This document shows, one piece after another, positions 1 through 9,877 of a DNA stretch of 64,000 bases. The DNA lies in contig BTPG01000004.1 of NCBI GenBank assembly GCA_036245525.1, positions 50,875,758 through 50,939,757 of the forward strand. The letters are read 5' to 3'. The notes beneath the pieces are model-generated. The model was not told the origin of the DNA. It saw only the letters and a list, made by a program, of their open reading frames with translations, and did no database searches. The DNA comes from Semisulcospira habei. Its lineage: Eukaryota; Mollusca; Gastropoda; Semisulcospiridae. Within the stretch, counting starts at the first letter, position 1. Every line of letters starts with the position of its first letter. The translations under genes and the position numbers were made by a program.

Positions 1-485
1 GTTTGCAGAGGTACTTTATACAATATTTCTTAGTTAAGAGCACGCCCAAATGTACTTGTTCAGTGCAGTTATTTAACTGAGAGATGCCTCCAATCCCCGA
101 TACCCGTTTGGCCCAGAAAAATAAGGCGTCTGCTTCGGCCATGGCTCGGTCCGTGTCTTCCTCTCTGACGGTTGAGTCTTGTAGTAAATGATAATAGAAC
201 CCCACGATTTTAACAAAAGCTTTCTTCTTCAATGAAAGGAATTCGTTCAATAACACCATTACAAGGTCAATCTGCCACGCGATTTTGTTTCTTTTTTTCT
301 GACATGTGTGATTGTCAGTGATCGAAAAGTAACTTGACACATGCATGCACAGTATGAGTTGACTTTTTAAAACAAAAAAGGGCGCCAGATTTCAATCCTC
401 GTTCGCAAAACTGCCTCGCGATTCGAAGAACAAACGTCCACAAACAGGTCTTTCGGATTGTGCAACTGAAGTGTTGCTTTTTACT
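1..485. other. No recognisable gene
   Basis: I see no conserved reading frame, RNA gene or repeat shared with the rest of the window here. It is A+T-rich intergenic or intronic sequence ending where a 5'-truncated S1 SINE-like repeat begins. Confidence 0.5.
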
Positions 486-488
486 GTA

Positions 489-825
489 TTACCAGTTTTT
501 AGTTCCCATGGTCACCCTGGTCAGCCCCACAGGGTGGGGTTTTCTCTCTATTCTGGGGCATGTGTTTCTGTCTACCCTTTGTCCATACACCTGTATTTGC
601 CTTTTTAAAATGCTCCCTACTGTATGCACTGCCTGTAGCTCTTGATATTGGATGTGTGTTGCTAAATGGTCTTAGTTTTGTTTAGGCCCCATGTGTTAGG
701 TTTATTTAACGTATTTGACATACATTCAATGTTCTGTTTAGGTGTTTTTTTCACAAGCAGTGCAGGCACGTCCTGAGAAAGCCTTGTTGCTGTCGGGACG
801 TTAAGCAATGTACAATCAATCTGAT
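489..825 (+). mobile_element. S1 SINE-like retroposon, 5'-truncated
   Basis: It matches the full S1 copies near 11.68, 18.66 and 51.55 kb from the segment TTAGTTCCCATGGTCACCC onwards and ends with the shared 3' motif GACGTTAAGCAATGTACAAT followed by an ATC-type tail. The G+C-rich first ~40 bp of the full copies is missing. No A/B box is visible, so S1 may be a half-LINE or a SINE of unrecognised head. It lies just upstream of the probable first visible exon of the recombinase-like gene. Confidence 0.75.
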
Positions 826-870
826 TCAGAATGTCAATGGTTTACATGGTTGTATTGGACATGTTTGCAG

Positions 871-1114
871 CAACACCGTTTTGGTCACACCAGCTCAGGA
901 CTTTCTGCACACACCCAGCGCCGGATGGCAGCAGGATGTCCAAACCCATCGGATCTATGGAAGTGGACAAGCACGCCCCTTCCTGGCACATGACCAAGGC
1001 CCATGCAAAATTAGTCAGCTGCAGCATCATAGCCCCCCAGCCTCTGCCACAGAGGGTGCGTCTGGTAGGAGGGTGCATGGCCGGCAGCGGAATGCTCCCA
1101 ATTACAACAAACTG
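871..1114 (+). CDS. Probable upstream exon of the recombinase-like gene
   Basis: A reading frame open across this stretch ends at a near-perfect donor (CTG|GTAAGTAAAG). The end phase is 0, which joins in frame to the exon starting at 1617 (phase 0, acceptor TTTCTTTCTCCAG). A possible acceptor TGTTTGCAG ends at 870. The encoded segment is low in hydrophobics, rich in Q, H and S, and I recognise no domain. All three plus frames are fairly open here, so the frame call rests on the splice-phase match rather than on homology. An initiator ATG further upstream was not found. Confidence 0.45.
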
Positions 1115-1159
1115 GTAAGTAAAGTGATTCTATGATCATTTTCATTTTATTGGCTGGCG

Positions 1160-1279
1160 TTCAAGGGTGATGCCAGAATAGCTTGGCGCCCGTAGGCGCC
1201 AAGCTATTCTGGCATCACCTTTGAACTATCATGGTCGATCCTTATCCTGCTGTGGTGTGTCTGGGTTAGAATGAGTTAA
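1160..1279. mobile_element. TTAA palindrome MITE, family A, one end truncated
   Basis: The core hairpin AGCTTGGCGCC/GGCGCCAAGCT with long arms and the right terminus GGTTAGAATGAGTTAA match the 214-bp full copies at 4448, 9268 and 23941. The left terminus is missing. It lies in the inferred intron of the recombinase-like gene. Confidence 0.8.
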
Positions 1280-1616
1280 CGGTGGCATTTTCTCGGAGAC
1301 TATTCAAGCCACATTCTTCAAGCTTGGCCCAAGGATACTTTGTGGCAAGACCTTTTTAAACATGCCAATTTGAGTGACCTCTCTCAAAGGGTCACGCAGG
1401 GTTGACAAATGTGTGAAAACTTCTTGCATTTTCAGAAAACGTGGATTTTGCTGCTGCAGAAGCCAGCCCTCGTCACCAAGGTCACACATATGTAAATCGG
1501 TCATACACGGGATTACTTTTTTTTTTTATTCTTGTGCAAGGCTCCTTAAACCAAAATTGGGCTGTTTCTGTCCTAATGCAGCTTTGGTTTCAATCTTTCT
1601 TTCTTTCTTTCTCCAG

Positions 1617-4031
1617 TTGGCAAATGGAGCCTGGGATGGACCTGAGACTGAGAGTGCAAGCGCATCGCAATACGAGGGCAGTGATGACGAGGAGTTTGTT
1701 CCTGGCTCGAGCTCACCGGATTCAGACGGTGTGTCGGCATCAATTGCTGTGATCTCTGACATGGACAGTATTGTATCGACTATGTTAGATTTCATCAAAG
1801 TGGCAGGTTCGGGGTGGCCAGGTGTCGGTGACGCTAGTACCAGCAAGGTGCAGTGTGCGTTAGGGGGTGGCAATGAGAATGTGGATAGGCAGAAGGAACA
1901 TGATGCTGGGGGTGGGGAAAGAGCACGTACAGAAGAAACAGGTGTGCACGTGTCGCAGAGAGGGAAAGGAAAGTACAAATGGGACAAGAAACATGCATGC
2001 AAATTGTGTGGCAAGTGTGTCTTGAAAATGAGCACGCACTTACAAGATGTCCATGCAGATGAGGCAGACGTTGCTAAAATTTTGTTGATGAAAAAAGGGA
2101 CAAAGCAGAGACGTCGAGCATGGATCAGACTACAAGATGAGGGTGATTACATGCATAACGTTGCTGTTCTTGAAAACAAATACGGATGTTTGATTCCTAA
2201 GTATCGCACCAAAACTAGTAAGGTAGACGACCTTCTCGCCTGTAGCCATTGCAAAAAAGGGCTCTATCAAAAAAAGCTGATCTCTGTACACTCAAAACGT
2301 TGCTGTCAGGAACCAGGAGGGTTTCAGATCACTCAGAGAGGTGAGGCGGCGCGCCGTGGTCGGCTAATGCTTCCAATACCCTTAGATGTTGAATTTTCCT
2401 TCTATCACAAGGTATTAGCCAGGCAGAGAGATGATGAGATAAGCCATCTCATCAGAACTGACCCCTTGCTTCTTGAGTATGGAAAGAGATTATTTGACCG
2501 CAGGGACATTGAAGAACACACGGCTGGACAAATCAGCTCCAGGATGCGGGAGTTAGGGAGACTATTAAAGATTATCAGAGTGAGGTCAGAAATGAAAATC
2601 ACAAGTTTAAATGCTGTGATCAATTCAGCTAGCTTTGATCATGTTGTCCTGGCTGTAAAAGAGCTAGCAGATTTTGATGAGGACACACATCAGTTCAAAA
2701 AAGGCAATCTCGCAATGCGCATAGGCCATGCTTTGAAAAAGTGTTCACAGATCAAACAGTCACAGGCATCCAAACAGCTTGGGCAGGGTTCAGACGACAG
2801 GTGGCGACAGGAGCTCTCTGAGGCGCAGCGGTTTGACTCTGTCTTCAACGGGGACTGGTATGATTGTGTGTCCGCTACAGCAGCCCAGTCAGTCGGGAAA
2901 ATGACCATGAACAAACCCAAGCTGATCCCATCATATGAAGATGTGAGGAAGGTCCAACAGCTTCTTGAGACAAGGATGGTTTCGGAAGATTATCCGACAG
3001 TGGTTAAAGCAACTCTTTGTGCTGTATCACTTTTCAACCGAAAACGAGGGGGAGAAAATCAGAGAATGAAGGTGTCAGACTTCCAGAATGCTAAGATTGG
3101 ATCGATCACCAATCAAGATGTCTTGAAAGGTCTCACAGAGGTTGAGAAGAAAATGGTGAATCATTTTCAGCGAGTGGAAATCAGAGGCAAGTTTAATAGG
3201 AGTGTTCCCGTTTTGCTGACGAAGAAGATGATGACAACTGTGGACAGAATCCTTCAAATGAGGCAATCAGTGCCAGCTCTCGCTGATTCCCAGTACATCT
3301 TTGCCACACCTTCTGGTCAGAGGCCTTACAGAGGCCATGATGTTCTGAAGGCCCATGCCCTAGAAGCACGGGTGTCATACCCAGCCATGTTCACATTTAC
3401 TCAGTTACGGAAGCAGGTTGCAACTTTGGCTCAGTCAATGGCCATCTCGGAGTTAGACCAGGATCACCTGGCAGATTTCCTTGGTCATGATATTCGGATA
3501 CATCGCCATATCTACCGCCAACCTCAAGACGTCCTTCAAAAGGCAAAAGTGGCAAAGATTCTTCTGTCAGTTAACAATGGGATGACAGATTTTGAGAGTT
3601 GCATTAGAGCTGAGCTGGGCGATGACGAAGAGATTGACTTTGACAATGAAGACACATCAGAAACTGGCAGAGAGGTCTCGGTGGGAACAGCACCTGTGAA
3701 TGAAGCAAGTAGCAAGTCAACAACACAGGAATCAATGAGCATGACGGAGAAAAGACATTCAGAGCCTGATGACAATCTAGATAGTTTTGATGATGACAGT
3801 ACTGCGTCAGCTCCTGTTCGAAAGAAAGCTAGATTTACAAGGAAACCATGGGGGGAAGCTGAAGAGAAAGCTGTTCAAACTCGTTTCAAGACACACCTCG
3901 TCATGAACAAACTTCCTGGAAAGGCCGAGATACAGCACGCAATGGCAGAAGAGCCTGCACTTAGACATAGGCGCTGGACTAACATTAAGGATTACGTCCG
4001 CAACAGACTGAAAAAGTTACAAAAGAAATGA
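1617..4031 (+). CDS. Zinc-finger / tyrosine-recombinase (Crypton-like) / Myb-SANT-like protein
   Basis: This is a long terminal exon. The frame is open from 1374, but TTTCTTTCTCCAG at 1604-1616 makes 1617 the likely exon start. Numbering codons from 1374: an acidic N-terminal region; a C2H2 finger (C209, C212, H222, H227); a C-C-H-C finger (C290, C293, H306, C310); a helical region; then a tyrosine-recombinase fold. In the latter, KRGGEN supplies the box-I Arg (R558), TQLRK the box-II Arg (R679, with Thr in place of the usual His), and LGHDIRIHRHIY gives H705 and nucleophile Y714 at the canonical +9 spacing. An acidic linker and a C-terminal Myb/SANT-like module (PWGEAEEKAV...RWTNIKDYVRNRLKK) follow. 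The domain order resembles Crypton-type elements and genes derived from them. The R-R-H-Y set is present, so strand-cleavage chemistry is possible, but the box-II His change argues for caution. It could be a transposon copy or a host gene taken from one. Confidence 0.75.
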   Translation: MANGAWDGPETESASASQYEGSDDEEFVPGSSSPDSDGVSASIAVISDMDSIVSTMLDFIKVAGSGWPGVGDASTSKVQCALGGGNENVDRQKEHDAGGGERARTEETGVHVSQRGKGKYKWDKKHACKLCGKCVLKMSTHLQDVHADEADVAKILLMKKGTKQRRRAWIRLQDEGDYMHNVAVLENKYGCLIPKYRTKTSKVDDLLACSHCKKGLYQKKLISVHSKRCCQEPGGFQITQRGEAARRGRLMLPIPLDVEFSFYHKVLARQRDDEISHLIRTDPLLLEYGKRLFDRRDIEEHTAGQISSRMRELGRLLKIIRVRSEMKITSLNAVINSASFDHVVLAVKELADFDEDTHQFKKGNLAMRIGHALKKCSQIKQSQASKQLGQGSDDRWRQELSEAQRFDSVFNGDWYDCVSATAAQSVGKMTMNKPKLIPSYEDVRKVQQLLETRMVSEDYPTVVKATLCAVSLFNRKRGGENQRMKVSDFQNAKIGSITNQDVLKGLTEVEKKMVNHFQRVEIRGKFNRSVPVLLTKKMMTTVDRILQMRQSVPALADSQYIFATPSGQRPYRGHDVLKAHALEARVSYPAMFTFTQLRKQVATLAQSMAISELDQDHLADFLGHDIRIHRHIYRQPQDVLQKAKVAKILLSVNNGMTDFESCIRAELGDDEEIDFDNEDTSETGREVSVGTAPVNEASSKSTTQESMSMTEKRHSEPDDNLDSFDDDSTASAPVRKKARFTRKPWGEAEEKAVQTRFKTHLVMNKLPGKAEIQHAMAEEPALRHRRWTNIKDYVRNRLKKLQKK

Positions 4032-4067
4032 ATTGTTCCCCGCCACCCGCGGCATTTTCGGTTTCAT

Positions 4068-4385
4068 ACAGATTTATTACAAGAGTGTTATTATTGGGGT
4101 GGTTTCAGCATGTATAGCCTGCTTTTTTTATCTGATGGACGCCTGGATCATTTTGTATACTGTATAACCTTTGGATTTGCAAAACGAAACAGCCGGCTGG
4201 GGACAAAAGACAATAATAAGATAAGAAAACCATTGACAACGTAAAGATTTATTACAAGAGTGTTATTATGGGGGGGGGGGGGGGGTGTTGGTCTGCCTGG
4301 ATCATTTTGTATACTGCATACCATTTAAAAATCTGCAAACGGAATAATGGTTGGTTGGGGACGAACGACAATAATAAAGGCTGAA
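4068..4385 (+). repeat. Tandem duplication in the 3' UTR, with poly(A) signal
   Basis: A segment of about 176 bp occurs twice (near 4068-4215 and 4245-4385). Shared blocks are GATTTATTACAAGAGTGTTA, CCTGGATCATTTTGTATACT and GACAATAATAA. The second copy contains a G run and ends at AATAAA (4373-4378), the best poly(A) signal for the preceding gene. Confidence 0.75.
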
Positions 4386-4447
4386 GTTTCAAGTGATTTC
4401 TTATGTTGTCAGTTAATTAATTAATGGCAGTGTTCTGTTCTGTCATT

Positions 4448-4661
4448 TTAACTCATTCTACCCCAAGACCGGAATCCCCAAATGTTGAAGTCGTCTTCAG
4501 AAGACTGCGTTGCAGTGCAGGACACAGATCCACCATGATAGTTCAAGGGTGATGCCAGAATAGCTTGGCGCCCATAGGCGCCAAGCTATTCTGGCATCAC
4601 CCTTGAACTATCATGGTGGATCTTTATTTTGCTGTGGTGTGTCTGGGGTAGAATAAGTTAA
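4448..4661. mobile_element. TTAA palindrome MITE, family A, full length (214 bp)
   Basis: It is bounded by TTAACTCATTCTACCCCA and GGGGTAGAATAAGTTAA. A central hairpin of about 46-bp arms carries GCCAGAATAGCTTGGCGCC and its complement. It is the same length as the copies at 9268 and 23941 but inserted in the opposite orientation, judged by its asymmetric flanks. Confidence 0.9.
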
Positions 4662-4719
4662 GTGTTAGTTTCTTTGTCTGGGTCTTTTTCTATCTTTCAT
4701 ATTTTTCCACACTTTTTGA

Positions 4720-4950
4720 CCCGCATCATACTGAGGCTAAAAGCTTCAAATTTGTTCACTGCCATAGTTCTGTGCAAGCTACATTACAGTACTTACAGAT
4801 GAGGACATAGACCAATGGCTTTAGTTCAAGGGTGGTGCCACAATAGCTTGGCGCCTAGAGGCACCAAGCTATTCTGGCATTAACCCTTGGACTATTTCAG
4901 TCACACTTGTTGCACACACTGGTGTATTCCGAATGATAAGGGTTGATATT
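4720..4950. mobile_element. TTAA palindrome MITE, subfamily H, diverged
   Basis: It aligns along its length with 27478-27688 (shared ATACTGAGGCTAAAAGCTTC-type left flank and CCGAATGATAAGGGTT right end). The core is an imperfect version of the family A/B hairpin. Confidence 0.7.
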
Positions 4951-4999
4951 CAAAATGCTCTGTTGCTGTTTGTCTGAAACTCCAGAGTACCCAAAACCA

Positions 5000-5960
5000 A
5001 AAAAAAAAGTCCTTTAATTTCCAGAATACATTATGTTGATTCTCACATAAATGCCATGATAAACTGTTTTGCTTCAGAAGGACAAAACGCAGCAATGAAA
5101 AGATTTCCTCTGTAAAAATCATAATCGAAAGGTTACGGGCCAGTGTTTATTGAATTTTGCACCATACAATGTTAAAAATGTTAAAGCACACATACACATT
5201 AAGTTGGAAAAAAAATTAATGTGAAAAAGAAGTATTCCATGAACTTGACCTTATTACAGACGCCTAATGTTGTGAAGACACCCATTTTGACTGTAATGCC
5301 AGTTTTTGTGTGAGAGGCACCCACTTTATTGGTAGAAACCCATTTTTTTTTCCATCTAGTGGCTCTGTTTCTAGAAAATGTCTATTTTATTTTAAGTTAT
5401 AGAGCTTAGTTATAAGGTGAGTTCTAAACATTCGCATCAATTCCAGAGCCCTAGAATAAATAGAAATATGGGAACCCATTTTGACATAAAATGGTAGGTA
5501 ACCCACTCTGACGCTTTTGTCCCCATGTGTGTGTGTGTGTGTGTGAAGGGGGGTGGGGGTGGCGGTGGTGAGAAATACGACGCGTGCGTACTGCAAGTGT
5601 CATTATACGATCAATACATTAATTAGTCAGTTCCAGGATCAACTTTCGGAAATGGTTCCACCACGAGAACGCAAGCGTGGCGGCTGATTTGCTTTGCCAG
5701 GCCCTTGTCTGGCCCCTAATGGAAAGCGCGGTGCGTTTTATCGTAATACTTGAAGCGCGCTCAATATACTATGAACTTTACCCAACTTTACTGAAACTGA
5801 ACTTTCAATTAACTCTTTCCTGCCGCATAGAAACAAGATTTGCCGCATATAAATAAGACTTAATTTGGACATTCGCAACGATGAGTTGTGTGCCCTCGGG
5901 AAAAAAGGAGGGTGTGGGTCATTTAGAGGTAAATTCACAGTGTGTTCGACGCGCATACAT
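5000..5960. other. No gene seen; short GT repeat
   Basis: Only short chance frames and a GT tract near 5526-5544 are visible. No repeat family from the window was recognised. Confidence 0.4.
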
Positions 5961-5962
5961 TT

Positions 5963-6168
5963 TTAACTCCGGCGGCCGTATTTCCCAAATTTTGGAGACG
6001 TCATCTAATGACTATGCACCAGTTGCAGGAGATGGATCGACCATGATAATTCAAGGGCAGTGCCAGATTAGCTTGGCGCCTGTCGGCGCCAAGCTAATCT
6101 GGCACTACCCTTGAATTATCATGGTCGACCCATCTCCTGCTGTATTGGGTCAGGGCTGAATGGGTTAA
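5963..6168. mobile_element. TTAA palindrome MITE, family B
   Basis: The hairpin core GCCAGATTAGCTTGGCGCC pairs with its downstream complement, inside flanks GCAGGAGATGGATCGACC and GGTCGACCCATCTCCTGC. TTAA occurs at both ends. Its right TTAA is shared with the next element. Confidence 0.85.
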
Positions 6169-6313
6169 TGGTAACGGAGACAGCTCAGCCACGATAACTC
6201 AAACGTAATGTCTGATTATCTTGGCGCCCAAGCGCCAAGATAATCAGACACTGGGCTTGACCCATCACAGTCATGACATTCCCGCTGTTGACACCTGCTG
6301 TGATTGCAGTTAA
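6165..6313. mobile_element. Second palindromic MITE abutting the previous one
   Basis: A hairpin TGTCTGATTATCTTGGCGCC with its complement resembles a diverged family B core. It starts at the TTAA that ends the preceding element and ends at TTAA 6310-6313, so two elements sit head to tail at one target. Confidence 0.7.
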
Positions 6314-6470
6314 TGCAACTATGCACAGTATACATGCATTATATGAGAGCCATTAAGAAATCGATAAATCCAGTGAAGTGTGCGATACGCTCCCTTCGGG
6401 GGGGCTCTGGCATTTACTGCTTCCGGTCACTTACTTAAGAACTCCCTTCCCTCTTTCCTATCATTTTTCT

Positions 6471-6472
<2 letters not shown>

Positions 6473-6563
<91 letters not shown>
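6473..6563. repeat. (CT)n microsatellite
   Basis: About 45 uninterrupted CT units. Confidence 0.98.
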
Positions 6564-6567
<4 letters not shown>

Positions 6568-6632
6568 CGCCGTGAGATGGCCTTAGTCGCCTGCTCGGCG
6601 TTAAACCCAAATAACTAACTAACTAACTAATT
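6564..6632 (+). mobile_element. SINE 3' end
   Basis: GAGATGGCCTTAGTCGCC, then GGCGTTAAACCCAAATAACT and an (AACT)n tail. This resembles the 3' end of the tRNA-derived SINE at 20263-20580. The body upstream is replaced by the CT repeat. Confidence 0.65.
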
Positions 6633-6633
6633 C

Positions 6634-6650
6634 TGTGTGTGTGTGTGTGT

Positions 6651-6684
<34 letters not shown>
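6634..6684. repeat. (GT)n microsatellite
   Basis: Long GT tract directly after the SINE tail. Confidence 0.97.
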
Positions 6685-6688
<4 letters not shown>

Positions 6689-6717
6689 CGCGCGTGCGTG
6701 CGTGTACAACCTGGAAC

Positions 6718-6840
6718 TCTAGCGGGGAGGTGGCCGAGCTTTCGACTCTCATCCAATACGTCGCAGGTTCGAATCCAACCGTCAAAAATTGTGTACACCT
6801 ATTTGGTACATCGTCTTTGAAATCATCTTCGTGATGGACA
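6718..6840 (+). mobile_element. tRNA-derived SINE fragment (S3)
   Basis: An A-box-like GGTGGCCGAGC is followed by the B box GGTTCGAATCC and then GTCAAAAATTGTGTACACC. The same order appears on the minus strand near 20.1-20.25 kb. The spacing and missing cloverleaf pairing argue against a working tRNA. Confidence 0.65.
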
Positions 6841-6940
6841 CACGACGCTGAGCCCTAAACGTTTAACGTTTTGGAACTATAGCGTATGATTTAACTCTTA
6901 CATTCCCTGAACTGATTTGAATGACTTCCATTCGACAAGA

Positions 6941-7020
6941 TTAACTCTTAAACTCCCAGAACTAAGTGACTTCCATTCGATAGAATAGAAGTCACTTAGT
7001 TCTGGGAGTTTAAGGGTTAA
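6941..7020. mobile_element. 80-bp near-perfect TTAA palindrome (family G)
   Basis: TTAACTCTTAAACTCCCAGA is mirrored by TCTGGGAGTTTAAGGGTTAA. Arms are about 37 bp and the loop is only a few bases. Confidence 0.85.
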
Positions 7021-7109
7021 TCTTGTAAGTTTCAATACGTCACGAAGCGAAATGGCATGGAACTTTGAAGTGACACCAAAGACAGTAATATACTGTCTTT
7101 GGTGACACT

Positions 7110-9060
7110 AATCTCTGTTTATGCATACGTGACATTACGTACAGCTGTTACCAGGCCCAGTACGTAATTGTACCATCTCTATAGAAAAGCGCTGAGTCTG
7201 TGGTGCCGCAACGAGATAGCACGCAGCACATTGCTAATTAATGATGGAAAGCGGATAACAATTGCAGACAGGCTTTGTTTAGAAGGGACTATTTTTTCTA
7301 TGGCAAATCATGTCAGCACTGACATGACTACATACGCAGCACATCTAGAGCTACGCTTTCAAGAACGGGGGCGGGTTGGAGGGGGGGGGGGCCGAGAGGG
7401 GAGGTGGGGGGAGGAGGGTGTGGTTAAGGTCTTGAGGCTACGAAACAAGACTGAGATCATGTTTACCAGGTTTTCAAAATACACTGTGTATTAAATCAGG
7501 ATCGGACAGTACTAAGAAATACCTTCTCACAGGCTGAAAACTCTACGGACGGTAATCTGTGGCCGCTCTACAAAAATACAAGATAAAGTTATTAATCCCC
7601 CCCAAAATCGGGAAATTACACTGTCTGCTCCATCAAATTAACAAGGAAAACAACGGAATTGTTTAAAAAAAATTAAAAGTTTATAAATACACATTGTGAT
7701 GAAGCTCTATGCTCGTGCATAGTGCTCACACATTAGGTTAAATACGGTACGGTTTTTGTTAACGGTTTGTTTTGTGCCGATAGTCCGTGAGGCCGAGATC
7801 CACGTGAAATCTTTAAGACATGTTTCACACGGGGAGTTTTAGTGAGCGTTAGTGAGTTGTAGGCAAAAGTTTAGTCTGTCAGAGCAGAAATACGTTAGTA
7901 CGGGCTTTCTTGTCAGAGGGATCAGATGTATGTGAGATACCTAGCCCGTATTCCAAGACTCTGAAGCCTAGAATTCAGAGTGCTTGTAACTGAAGAGGGA
8001 GCGACGGACGCCGAGACGTCAGTCACCAGACCTAACGTGAGGTCATCATCCCTCCAGCTCTTCACTCAGGGAGTGAAGCGATCGGGACCGAGATACCCGA
8101 GTCAAAGCGATAACTGCGCTACGGTACGAGTACGAGGACGTCCGTGAGAAAGAGACAGGACGACAGGAAAGAGCGTACAAGGAAGGACTTGCACGCCTAG
8201 ACGTGAGAAGGACCAACGTAACCAGGCAATAACATCAAACAGGTTGGAGACGGTGAGAAACTTATGCCTAGCCTGGCCGTGATAGTGTGTGATGTGTATG
8301 TGATGTGGATCAGTGCTGGTAGTGGGGAAATGTGTATAGTTTAATAATCATTTAAGCGTTCTTTTCTTTTATATTGTATAAAGTTACTTTAGAAAGGGAG
8401 CCCGTGTGTTTTTTTTACCGCATGAATGCGCCCGTCTGAGTCAGTGGCGGTGTATGCGTCTGTTGCGTGAGAGTCTGTGCGTACGACTGTGGGCAAGTCT
8501 GCGTGCGTTACACACATAATTATAATAAAAGACACACACACATATACCCACGCACGTCAACTCGCCTGTCTCTAGTAAGAGAGTCATTGTATAGGCTGAC
8601 AGTCCCGGGGATGAAAGATTTTCTGTACCTTTCGGTACGCAGTGGGGGGGGGGGGGGGGGGGGGGCTTAGAATCTGACAGGTGGTCGTCAAACACAGTGA
8701 AACGAGTGTGAGGCGATGTGAATCTTGTTTTTACTTTTACTTACGAACACTCAGAATGGTATCGAACTGCTTTTGAGACAATGAGTGATCATTTAACAGC
8801 AAATACCTGCCATAGACTTTAATGAGGCGCCGCTGACCTCAGGGTGCAATGAGGATCTGTACCTCTCGCTAGCACCATTTGTATGAGTTTTCCTCTTCGC
8901 GAGAGGGGGTCAACTGGTGTTTGATTTAAGATTTTTAACAACGGTGGGGCACTCAGCACAATACATCGATCGCGAATAACTGAGACAACAGGCTGCATTG
9001 CAACATGGGATACATTCAGTTAGGCGAAATCCGGTGTTTCTACACCGGCGGTACTCCCGC
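7110..9060. other. No gene recognised; homopolymer runs
   Basis: The stretch holds G runs (near 7379 and 8642-8666) and a small inverted repeat at its left edge (ACCAAAGACAGTAATATACT and its complement, 7069-7107). Reading frames are short and show no conserved motif. Confidence 0.4.
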
Positions 9061-9160
9061 AGCAAAATTCAACAGCACCCATCTGCAAGAGGAAAAGATC
9101 CTCATGAGCGCCCCGCAGTTGCAGGGGGGGGGGGGGCATGAGGATCTATGCCTCTTGCTT
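9060..9160. mobile_element. Family C palindrome, degraded
   Basis: It has the arms TGCAAGAGG...GATCCTCATGAG and CATGAGGATCTATGCCTCTTGC, with a G run in the loop. Same family as 22.7, 27.24, 45.35 and 56.39 kb. Confidence 0.75.
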
Positions 9161-9267
9161 GTCCTAATTCACATCACCTGTTCCTCAGGACGAGTTGCGG
9201 AACAAGGAGCGTTGAATCTGACGGTTATACAATCCGGCAATCCTGGCCGGATTTATTGGCATAATCA

Positions 9268-9481
9268 TTAACTCATTCTACCCCAGACACACCACAGCAA
9301 AATAAGGATCGACCATGATAGTTCAAGGGTGATGCCAGAATAGCTTGGCGCCCATAGGCGCCAAGCTATTCTGGCATCACCCTTGAACTATCATGGTCGA
9401 TCTGTGTCCTGCACTGCAATGCAGTCTTCAGAGGACAACGGCAAAATGTTGGGATTTCGGAGTTGGGGTAGAATGAGTTAA
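9268..9481. mobile_element. TTAA palindrome MITE, family A, full length (214 bp)
   Basis: Ends are TTAACTCATTCTACCCCAGA and TTGGGGTAGAATGAGTTAA. The central hairpin has arms of about 46 bp around GGCGCCCATAGGCGCC. Confidence 0.92.
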
Positions 9482-9751
9482 ATGGGTTCATTACGGGGAT
9501 GTTGTTACAGGCATCATATGGCTGGGCGTTAGTGAACAGTAAATAGCCATAGCTTCATGGTGTTCACTTCTGAATTCAGTAAATCTTGACAGTTACAGTT
9601 CATCGGCAGAGTATGGTAATGAATGTCACCAGGACAAAACTGAACCGCTCCCGACAGCCAAAGGTTAACTCATTAAGCCCTGAAGACGAAAAGATTAAAT
9701 TTTAGAGATATCATCTGAGGTCTTTTTCACAGTTTTGTAGACAGATCGATC

Positions 9752-9820
9752 ATGACGGCCGTGCGCGGGCCAACGGCGGCCGATGTCGACCCGATGACTT
9801 TTGCGCACTGGGAAGCGCGG
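9752..9820. mobile_element. Half of a family D palindrome
   Basis: It carries ACGGCCGTGCGCGGGCCAAC through GACTTTTGCGCACTGGG, one arm of the G+C-rich element seen whole at 26734-26820. Confidence 0.7.
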
Positions 9821-9877
9821 ATCTGCACATGGCGGGCTTTGGTTCCTAAAATTTGCCGACACTGCTGGTCCTCAATG

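Noticed and set aside
831..1118. Alternative frame over the upstream exon of the recombinase-like gene
   Set aside because: It does not join in phase to the exon at 1617; the frame ending at 1114 in phase 0 does.
1374..1616. First 81 codons of the recombinase-like open frame
   Set aside because: They cross a strong acceptor with its polypyrimidine tract, so they are probably intron.
6378..6586. Reading frames of Ser-Leu repeats
   Set aside because: They are translations of the CT microsatellite.
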